In this document: piece by piece, positions 56,772 through 64,000 of the stretch
How positions within the stretch are numbered: position 1 is the first letter of the stretch
Layout: each line of letters starts with the position of its first letter
Source: Arsukibacterium perlucidum DSM 18276
Lineage (GTDB): Bacteria > Pseudomonadota > Gammaproteobacteria > Enterobacterales > Alteromonadaceae
NCBI RefSeq assembly: GCF_000382165.1
Contig: NZ_KB907703.1
Location: forward strand, 124,001-188,000
Direction of reading: 5' to 3'
Length of the DNA stretch: 64,000 nucleotides
The notes under the pieces: model-generated
Database searches by the model: none
What the model was told of the DNA's origin: nothing
What the model saw: the letters and a program-made list of their open reading frames with translations, nothing else
Program-made: the position numbers and the translations under genes

Positions 56772-56847
56772 TGGTGCCCAGAGGCGGAATCGAACCACCG
56801 ACACGCGGATTTTCAATCCGCTGCTCTACCGACTGAGCTATCTGGGC
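56772..56847 (-). tRNA. tRNA-Phe(GAA), downstream copy
   Basis: A 76-base gene on the minus strand, starting GCCCAGATAGCTCAGTCGG with acceptor stem, D arm with GTAGAGC, anticodon loop TTGAAAA (GAA anticodon), T arm GGTTCGATTCC and encoded CCA. Identical to the other copy at 56934. Confidence 0.97.
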
Positions 56848-56933
56848 AAAAACGTTGTGCTGGTAAAATTATGCTGCGCTATGCCGCCTTATGGCTGCAA
56901 CTACGCAGTGAACTGAACAAGACACCAAAATGA

Positions 56934-57009
56934 TGGTGCCCAGAGGCGGAATCGAACCACCGACACGCGGATTTTCAATCCGCTGCTCTACCGACTGAGC
57001 TATCTGGGC
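56934..57009 (-). tRNA. tRNA-Phe(GAA), upstream copy
   Basis: Identical sequence to the copy at 56772-56847, including encoded CCA. The two are separated by 86 bp and probably made as one precursor from the promoter at 57022-57050. Confidence 0.97.
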
Positions 57010-57021
57010 AATGCGGGTCGT

Positions 57022-57050
57022 ATTAAACGGATTTTGCCAAGCTAAGTCAA
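57022..57050 (-). promoter_or_regulatory. putative tRNA-Phe promoter
   Basis: Minus strand TTGACT (57050-57045) and TTTAAT (57027-57022) are separated by 17 bp, followed by ACGACCCGC. A near-consensus promoter directly upstream of the first tRNA; the G+C-rich discriminator suggests stringent control. Confidence 0.65.
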
Positions 57051-57188
57051 CAGATTTTTTCTAAAAGCATTGCAACCGGACAGGGATTAACCAAAGGGTG
57101 CTGCTTTGTTCGCCACCTGTTAAAATTAACACTGCGCCAACTATCAAAAACTTGTTACACTGTATCCAGTTAACAGGCATGCCGTACA

Positions 57189-59984
57189 ATGCATTTAAAT
57201 GGACAGCTGATGGAAAAAACCTCTTACACTAAACCAATGTTTCGCCGCCTGGCTTTAATGGCCCTGCTGATCCTGTTATTGCAAGCTGCGTTGTTTACAT
57301 TATTCACCTTGCCCGAACAGAACCGGGATGAAAATCAATTAGCCCGCCTGACAGCCGAAACGACTATTCTGGCCAGCGCCTTAAGTACGCCACTTCGTAA
57401 TGATGATACCAAGGCTGCGGAGCAAATGCTGCTGCAAGCGCGCAATGCTGACAGTAGCCGCGCTATTTATTTGTATCGCCAAAGCAATCAACAACTGGAA
57501 CTGATAGCCAATACCGTCAATCTGGCTAATTTCGTGCCGCAACCTGAACTTGCCAATCGCGAAATGAGACAAGGAAATTACTTAATCGTCAGCAGAATAG
57601 TCAATAACGATGTTAAAACCCTGCTGGTTAACGTTCTTTACATTCAACCAACCAGTCAATTGCCAATGTTACTGGCGTTCATCTGCAGTGTTGTAGCCGG
57701 CGTGTTGCTTAGTCTGAGCTTTGCTTATGCCATTTCAGTTTATTTTAACCGTAAACTTTCGCCGTTAGTAAGCAGCACCAAAACAGCACTGGACAAAAAC
57801 TTGTTTGACGGCAGCGTTGAGAGCCATGCCCATGATGGTTTTGGCATGTTGGGTAGTTACATTAACCAACTGTTCCGGCGTATTGAACAAGGGCAACAGG
57901 CACTGAAAGGGTCAGAGACCGATATTGCCCAGTTAAAGCAGGAAGTTGATACCAGAATTAAAGAACGTACTGATGCGCTGGAGACCGCCAAATTAACTGC
58001 CGAACGCGCTAATGAAGCAAAATCGACCTTTTTAGCTACGATGAGCCATGAAATTCGCACCCCAATGAACGGTATTATCGGCACTATTGATTTGCTCAGA
58101 AAAACCCAGTTATCCACCTCCCAGTTCAGAATGACCGACACTATCCGTGAGTCATCCTTTTCGTTGTTACGCATTCTGGACGATATTCTGGATTTCTCGA
58201 AAATTGAGGCAGGCAAACTGGAACTCGAGAATATTCCGGTATCGTTGGTCGATATTATCGAGGCAGTTGGCCGTATTTTGGTTTCAGTGGCCTATCAGCG
58301 CCAAATTGATTTAAAGCTGTATATTGACCCGAAGATCCCAGACGGCTTATTTGGTGATCCGGTGCGGTTACGCCAGATATTATATAACCTGGCTGGCAAC
58401 GCCATTAAGTTCACCGAAACCACACCGCAGAAAACCGGAGTGGTGGTGATCCGGGCTGATTTACTGGAAGAGAACATGGAGTTTAGTCAAATCCAGTTTA
58501 GTATTGTTGATAACGGCAGAGGTATGACCCAGCGCCAGATCAATTACGTGTTTCATCCGTTTAACCAGGCTGAAGGCTCTATCACCCGTAAGTTTGGGGG
58601 CACCGGCCTCGGACTATCAATTTGTCAGCGTCTGACCTCACTGATGTACGGCGATATTGACGTGCAAAGCGAAGTAGGTAAAGGCACTGAATTTAAAGTC
58701 AGGATCCCGATGCGACGCTCAGACGAAATTGAGTATGTCGGTACCGAATTGCTGCGTGATATTCATATTTGCCTGTTTACCCAGGATAGCGATAATCAGG
58801 AACATTTAAGCAGTTATTTACGCCATGGCCATGCGGATCTTGATGTTGTAAACAGCATCGAAGCGCTTTACCACCGGGCATCACAACAGAAGCCGTTGCC
58901 GCCAAAACAAGCTGCTGTTTGGGTGCTTGACGCCACCTATGAGCAAATTTCAGCCGAAGACATTAACAAATTGCAGGCAGTGCCTGAACTGGAACGGGTG
59001 CAATTTATTGTTATTACTAATCAGGTTGAATTATCAGAACACAGTAATGAGCGAACCTACTACCTGCATAGTTCACCAATATGCCGTAGCCACTTATACG
59101 ACGCTATTTTAGTTGCAGCCAGGCGCAAAGATAAACCCAAGCCGCAACAAACCTCCAATCTTAATTTAAGTAAAGGCGCGCCGGATATTGAAACCGCAAG
59201 GCGTAACCGCCAGCTTATTTTACTGGCTGAAGACAATATGATGAACCAGCGGGTGATTGTTGATCAGCTTAATGCGCTGGGTTATGCGGTGGAAGTGGCT
59301 GACGATGGTGCCATTGCCCTGGAAATGTGGCGCCGTTATCACTATCCACTGGTGCTGACCGACTTACATATGCCAAACATGAGTGGTTACGATTTAGCTA
59401 TCGCTATCCGCAAAGAAAGCCTGCACCGTCAGGATGACAGTAACTTCAGCCGGATTGTTGCCGTAACCGCGAACGCCTTAAAAGGTGAAGAGCAAAAATG
59501 TATCAGCATCGGTATGGATGGCTATATTACCAAGCCATTAGAACTGGTAACCCTGGAAACTATGCTTAACCGCTGGTTACCGGCTACTGAGCAAAAAACC
59601 ACTACCAGTTCTGGCAAAGGTAATGGCAACACCGCTGAACCGGCTCAACAGCCCTCCCCCATTTGTTTTACTACTATTGCCAATTTTCTGGGGAATGAAC
59701 CATCCAAGCATGAAGAATTCCTGAACTACTTTGTCAAACACGGCAAAGAGTTGCTTAGCGGGTTGAAAACCCAGGCAGAGGCTCATAATCGCAGCGGGGT
59801 CAGGGCGGTTGCACATCAATTTAAATCGGTGGCAAAAAGTGTCGGTGCGTTGAGCCTGTCGGCTGAAGCACTGAAACTTGAGCAAGCCGCAGAAAACAGT
59901 GACTGGTCAGTTATTAATGAATATGCGCGGGTAATGCAGGACAAATACCAGGATGTGGTAAATTATGTGCGCCATCGCTATTAA
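57189..59984 (+). CDS. hybrid sensor histidine kinase with receiver and Hpt domains
   Basis: A 931-residue membrane kinase. Two transmembrane segments (about 22-42, 160-182) bound a periplasmic sensor region. HisKA has the phosphoacceptor His287 ([13 protein letters not shown]), then HATPase with N-box [14 protein letters not shown] and G-boxes. Residues about 520-645 form a degenerate receiver-like region. A true receiver follows (about 676-795) with Asp725 in [14 protein letters not shown], and a C-terminal Hpt domain with His876 ([11 protein letters not shown]). This is the BarA/ArcB-type phosphorelay layout. ATG 57210 with GGA upstream is an alternative start. The stimulus and the partner regulator are not seen here. 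Confidence 0.9.
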   Translation: MHLNGQLMEKTSYTKPMFRRLALMALLILLLQAALFTLFTLPEQNRDENQLARLTAETTILASALSTPLRNDDTKAAEQMLLQARNADSSRAIYLYRQSNQQLELIANTVNLANFVPQPELANREMRQGNYLIVSRIVNNDVKTLLVNVLYIQPTSQLPMLLAFICSVVAGVLLSLSFAYAISVYFNRKLSPLVSSTKTALDKNLFDGSVESHAHDGFGMLGSYINQLFRRIEQGQQALKGSETDIAQLKQEVDTRIKERTDALETAKLTAERANEAKSTFLATMSHEIRTPMNGIIGTIDLLRKTQLSTSQFRMTDTIRESSFSLLRILDDILDFSKIEAGKLELENIPVSLVDIIEAVGRILVSVAYQRQIDLKLYIDPKIPDGLFGDPVRLRQILYNLAGNAIKFTETTPQKTGVVVIRADLLEENMEFSQIQFSIVDNGRGMTQRQINYVFHPFNQAEGSITRKFGGTGLGLSICQRLTSLMYGDIDVQSEVGKGTEFKVRIPMRRSDEIEYVGTELLRDIHICLFTQDSDNQEHLSSYLRHGHADLDVVNSIEALYHRASQQKPLPPKQAAVWVLDATYEQISAEDINKLQAVPELERVQFIVITNQVELSEHSNERTYYLHSSPICRSHLYDAILVAARRKDKPKPQQTSNLNLSKGAPDIETARRNRQLILLAEDNMMNQRVIVDQLNALGYAVEVADDGAIALEMWRRYHYPLVLTDLHMPNMSGYDLAIAIRKESLHRQDDSNFSRIVAVTANALKGEEQKCISIGMDGYITKPLELVTLETMLNRWLPATEQKTTTSSGKGNGNTAEPAQQPSPICFTTIANFLGNEPSKHEEFLNYFVKHGKELLSGLKTQAEAHNRSGVRAVAHQFKSVAKSVGALSLSAEALKLEQAAENSDWSVINEYARVMQDKYQDVVNYVRHRY

Positions 59985-60025
59985 TCCTGCGACAGGGTGT
60001 TCAGTACGTTGCTAAGCCTCATCAA

Positions 60026-60057
60026 TAAAAAAACCGGTAATAACTACCGTTTTTTTG
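60026..60057. terminator. bidirectional terminator between histidine kinase and kdsA
   Basis: Short stem CGGTA/TACCG with loop ATAAC, flanked by an A-run and a T-run that can extend pairing and serve both convergent genes. Stem is short, so strength is moderate. Confidence 0.65.
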
Positions 60058-60077
60058 TATTGAGCCACCCTAATATA

Positions 60078-60944
<867 letters not shown>

Positions 60945-60949
60945 TTAAA

Positions 60950-61327
60950 TTAAAGCGGTAAAAAAACCGGTTGTTTACTCAAAGCAACCCGCACCATCAA
61001 TCCCAGCCAGCCTAATGCTCCCAAAAAGCATAACCAGCGAATAGCAATGGTGCGCCCCCGCAGTGCCATCACTGTCAGTGCAATGTAAGCAAGCAAGGCA
61101 ATGAACTTCTCGGTCAGCCAGCTATTTACAAAAGGGTATTGATTAATGGTCAGCATTAAGGCTACTGCTGATAAAATCAATAATGTATCAATCAGGTGAG
61201 GGCCTGTTTTCAGCAGTTTGCTCTGCAGTAACGGCGAGTCTTTGAGCATCATGCCAAAACGAATAAATAACAAAATAACACTTAATACAACCATCAGCAG
61301 GTGCAGATGTTTAAACGCCATATACAT
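60950..61327 (-). CDS. sirB2: SirB2 family membrane protein
   Basis: A 125-residue protein with four hydrophobic segments, beginning FKHLHLLMVVLSVILLFIRF and with TGPHLIDTLLILSAVALML, typical of SirB2 (YchQ in E. coli). Its function is unknown; sirB was named from Salmonella invasion regulation. In E. coli it lies next to sirB1 and kdsA; sirB1 is absent here. Confidence 0.9.
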   Translation of the reverse strand: MYMAFKHLHLLMVVLSVILLFIRFGMMLKDSPLLQSKLLKTGPHLIDTLLILSAVALMLTINQYPFVNSWLTEKFIALLAYIALTVMALRGRTIAIRWLCFLGALGWLGLMVRVALSKQPVFLPL

Positions 61328-61364
61328 ACAACAGAGTCCTTAGTCTTGCAGCCAACACGGCAGC

Positions 61365-62921
61365 CTAATCTTCATTATCAGGATATTTCTGTAAAATCGC
61401 TTCGAGCTTTTCCACCCGCTGCTGAAACAATTCAACCAATTTAGGTTCAAAATGCTTGCCCGATTCAGCAACAATTTTAGCCACCACTTCATCTAAACCC
61501 CAGGCCTGCTTGTAGCAGCGACGATGACGCAATGCATCATATACATCAGCCAGGGCAGCAATCCGGCCATAGATATGGATTTCCTCGCCCTTTTTACCCG
61601 CAGGGTAACCGGTACCATCCCACTTTTCATGATGGTCCTGAGCAATGATGGCACCGGCTTGAATAATAACACGTTTTGAATCTTTCAAAATGTCATAGCC
61701 AATGTTGGAATGGGTTTTCATCACCTCCCATTCACCGCCGTTGAGCTTGGTCGGTTTATTTAATATGCCATCAGGGATCCCCACTTTGCCAACATCGTGT
61801 AGTGGCGAGGCATACATTAATCGCTCAGCTTCTTCTTCACTCAAACCATAGGCTTTAGCGAGGTCATAACAAATAAAAGCCACCCGCCGCACATGATTGC
61901 CGGTTTCGATAGAACGATGTTCAACTGCTTCACTCAGCCGATAAACGATTTCCCGTTGGGTATCTTCAATTTCATGTTGTAACTGCACATTTTCGTAGGC
62001 TATTTGCACATTCTGAGCGAACAATTCAATCAGTTTTTTCTGATTATCACTGATTTGCCCCGGTAAGCCGGAAATATACAGCAAAGAGCCGTGGGTAAAC
62101 TTGCTGCAACAGTAAGCCACCAGGTAATTATCACGATAGACAATACTACGACTACCCAGCGCACTCTCAAAGGCCGCCAGCAAATCGTTACTCAGTACAT
62201 CTTGCACCGGTTTGCCCTCTTTTCTGGCAAACTGGCCCTGCCCGGCAAATACGACTAAGTCGTGTGGATCCGCATCGGCACGCACATTTCCTGCAACCAG
62301 CGATGAGCTGGCCAATAACGCATTTTCATGGCTGCCCAGAATAGATGTTAGTTGCTGCAACACACCGTCGATAAACTGTTCCATAGAATGTGAGGAGAAT
62401 AAATCGATAGAAGCATTAATAATTTTTTCCAGACCCTGGCGGCTTTGCTCCAGCGACAAAATATCCCGATACGAGCGCAGGCTGAACATAATAACGGTAA
62501 ATAACTTTTGCGCAGTAAGTTCGGTTTTTGATTTGTAATCATTGATATCGTAATTGACAATCACCTGACGTTCAGGAGCCTGCCCGGGTTGGCCGGTTCG
62601 CAAAATAATTCGCACATGGTCATTTTTCAGCTCTTCCCGCACATGCCTGGCAACCAGCAAACCCGCATCATCGGTTTCCATCACCACATCCAGCAAAATG
62701 ATGGCGGTATCCGGATGAGCCGCAATTAACTCCCTGGCCTCGGCACCGGAATACGCACTGATAAACTCCAGGGTTTTATTATTAAAGCTGAAGTCACTGA
62801 GGGCCCGTTTGGTAACAGTGTGAACCTCTGGTTCATCATCAACGATTAAAACTTTCCAGTGGCCATGGTTGACTACCTCGGTCGGTTCAGACTCGTCAGC
62901 AAACAAAAACTCATCATTCAT
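61365..62921 (-). CDS. response regulator with DUF3369 and HD-GYP domains
   Basis: A 518-residue regulator. The receiver (about 23-145) has VLIVDDEPEVHTVTKRAL and the phosphoacceptor in IILLDVVMETDD (Asp78). The middle (about 165-310) is the DUF3369 module. The C-terminal HD-GYP domain has HDVGKVGIPDGILNKP (His375-Asp376), QDHHEKWDGTGYP and ALADVYDALRH, so it should hydrolyse c-di-GMP. Most receivers of this type have a partner kinase elsewhere; none is adjacent. It stands inside the prmC-sirB2-kdsA order. Confidence 0.92.
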   Translation of the reverse strand: MNDEFLFADESEPTEVVNHGHWKVLIVDDEPEVHTVTKRALSDFSFNNKTLEFISAYSGAEARELIAAHPDTAIILLDVVMETDDAGLLVARHVREELKNDHVRIILRTGQPGQAPERQVIVNYDINDYKSKTELTAQKLFTVIMFSLRSYRDILSLEQSRQGLEKIINASIDLFSSHSMEQFIDGVLQQLTSILGSHENALLASSSLVAGNVRADADPHDLVVFAGQGQFARKEGKPVQDVLSNDLLAAFESALGSRSIVYRDNYLVAYCCSKFTHGSLLYISGLPGQISDNQKKLIELFAQNVQIAYENVQLQHEIEDTQREIVYRLSEAVEHRSIETGNHVRRVAFICYDLAKAYGLSEEEAERLMYASPLHDVGKVGIPDGILNKPTKLNGGEWEVMKTHSNIGYDILKDSKRVIIQAGAIIAQDHHEKWDGTGYPAGKKGEEIHIYGRIAALADVYDALRHRRCYKQAWGLDEVVAKIVAESGKHFEPKLVELFQQRVEKLEAILQKYPDNED

Positions 62922-63032
62922 AAGACTGGCTCCGGAATCAGATTAGTATCAGCAAAGCACTACAATCAGAACAGCTCTATAAATAGTTATATGCGTTAAT
63001 GGCTTGCTGGTCAAAACTTTGTTACAAAACCA

Positions 63033-63863
63033 TTAGCCGCTAAGACAACCACCGCTGATCCGCCAGTTATTGCCGTAATCTTTACGTGACTGTACCTGCT
63101 TAAACCCGGCGGCTATTAATAATTGCTGAACAGCCTGTGCCTGATTGTAACCATGCTCCAGCCACAGCCATCCTTGCTCCGTCAAATAAGCCGGTGCCTG
63201 CTGACAAATCGCCGCTAAATCGGCCAGACCTTGCCCGGCCGCCACTAGCGCCGATACAGGCTCAAAGTGCAGTGCGACCAGATGCGGGTCGTCAGGTTCA
63301 ATATATGGGGGGTTACTGACAATCAGCTCAAACTGCTGGCCTTGCAGCGCATCAAACCAGTCACTTTGTAATACCGTACAATTATTTGCTGCTAAACGTT
63401 TGGCGTTGCGCCGGGCAAGTTCAACTGCTGCAGCAACTTTATCGGCAGCTGTTACCTGCCAGGAAGGTTGGTTACATGCCAGCGCCAGAGCAATAGCACC
63501 AGTGCCTGTACCTAAGTCCAGTACTCTGGCCGTTGCCGGCAGCGCTAGTGACAACACCTGCTCCACCAATAACTCAGTGTCAGGCCTTGGGATCAAGGTG
63601 CAGGGTGCGACCTCAAGCTCAATATTCCAAAACGGCCAGTTACCAATAATATAAGCTATTGGCTCATCCTGCAGCGCCCGGCTAAGCAGCTGGTTTAGTG
63701 CCTGCAGATTGACATCGCTGAGCTTCTCGTCACCATGACTATACAAATAACTGCTGCTGACATTTAGCTGATGGCATGCTAACAACCTGGCGTCGTCAGC
63801 CGCCAGTAAAGATATGTCCTGAAGTTGCCGGGTTGCCTGTTGCAGCCATTGCGCCAGGGTCAT
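63033..63863 (-). CDS. prmC: peptide chain release factor N5-glutamine methyltransferase
   Basis: Methylates the GGQ glutamine of RF1 and RF2. The 276 residues have a SAM-binding VLDLGTGTGAIALALA motif and the NPPY active site (IVSNPPYIEPDDPHL). An N-terminal helical domain precedes it with SRALQDEPIAYIIG. It starts one base after the prfA stop, the usual coupling. Confidence 0.96.
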   Translation of the reverse strand: MTLAQWLQQATRQLQDISLLAADDARLLACHQLNVSSSYLYSHGDEKLSDVNLQALNQLLSRALQDEPIAYIIGNWPFWNIELEVAPCTLIPRPDTELLVEQVLSLALPATARVLDLGTGTGAIALALACNQPSWQVTAADKVAAAVELARRNAKRLAANNCTVLQSDWFDALQGQQFELIVSNPPYIEPDDPHLVALHFEPVSALVAAGQGLADLAAICQQAPAYLTEQGWLWLEHGYNQAQAVQQLLIAAGFKQVQSRKDYGNNWRISGGCLSG

Positions 63864-63864
63864 A

Positions 63865-64000
63865 TCAACGGTTTTCGTCAGCCAGTGCTGCCAGTAAGTC
63901 AGCCTGATGTTCCTGATTAAGCGGTTCCAGCACGAGTTCCAGATCGCCCTCCATCACTTCATTCAACCGATAAATGGTCAGGTTAATCCGATGGTCAGTT
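63865..64000 (-). CDS. prfA: peptide chain release factor 1, C-terminal end (cut by window edge)
   Basis: The minus-strand frame entering at the right edge ends with [19 protein letters not shown] and [16 protein letters not shown], the last 44 residues of RF1. The stop lies one base before the prmC ATG. Only the 3' end is in the window; the GGQ motif is beyond the edge. Confidence 0.93.
   Translation of the reverse strand, partial: TDHRINLTIYRLNEVMEGDLELVLEPLNQEHQADLLAALADENR

Overview
The window is a stretch of chromosome from a gammaproteobacterium of the Alteromonadales type. The closest general match I can suggest is the Rheinheimera/Alishewanella group, inferred from gene content and protein style rather than from any search. 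By eye the base composition is close to half G+C. Nearly everything is core housekeeping DNA, densely packed on both strands. There is no rRNA, no CRISPR array and no intact transposase.

Layout. 1-691 is the 5' part of kynA, running off the left edge. 819-1366 holds a ComFB-domain gene, rsmS and, on the other strand, the 4.5S SRP RNA. 1486-4699 has a DUF3014 membrane protein, a patatin-like phospholipase and a diguanylate cyclase. 4653-26056 (minus strand) is the long translation, envelope and lipid A superoperon. In transcription order it reads rpsB-tsf, pyrH-frr, uppS-cdsA-dxr-rseP-bamA-skp-lpxD-fabZ-lpxA, then a terminator and an inserted periplasmic binding protein gene, then lpxB-rnhB-dnaE-accA, a terminator, and tilS. 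map-glnD-dapD run divergently from rpsB (26379-30656).

30740-38873 is a mosaic of small genes: a tiny membrane protein, cysZ, an MgtC/DUF4010 protein, the yqcC-truC-yqcA operon, DUF3301, an Mpo1-like protein, an acetyltransferase, DUF2789, a DUF3192 lipoprotein, a Zn-ribbon protein and syd. queF, a cytoplasmic diguanylate cyclase, ppnN, xni, a second DUF3192 protein and a divergent HDOD-like protein follow. This keeps the E. coli syd-queF-ppnN-xni neighbourhood. Between queF and the cyclase lies an apparent short transcript with a 19-codon ORF, a strong ribosome-binding site and a clear terminator.

46187-47499 holds an NAD-type isocitrate dehydrogenase and a VF530 protein. 47541-51130 is the one accessory-looking patch. 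Two 46-bp direct repeats bracket an MDR oxidoreductase and an acetyltransferase. The second repeat forms the 3' end of an A+T-rich metallopeptidase-like gene. 51149-54167 is a purine salvage operon (deoB-deoD-gpt-deaminase). It is followed by a prolyl oligopeptidase lipoprotein, two identical tRNA-Phe genes with their own promoter, and a hybrid histidine kinase. The right end (60078-64000) is kdsA-sirB2-[REC/HD-GYP regulator]-prmC-prfA, the usual prfA-prmC-sirB-kdsA cluster with a c-di-GMP phosphodiesterase-type regulator inserted.

Functionally, the large minus-strand block couples translation (rpsB, tsf, frr, map nearby) to isoprenoid and phospholipid precursors (dxr, uppS, cdsA), outer-membrane assembly (bamA, skp, rseP), lipid A synthesis (lpxD, fabZ, lpxA, lpxB), fatty acid initiation (accA) and replication (dnaE, rnhB). 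kdsA supplies Kdo for the same lipid A. c-di-GMP signalling recurs: two GGDEF proteins, one HD-GYP protein and one ComFB-type putative c-di-GMP receptor.
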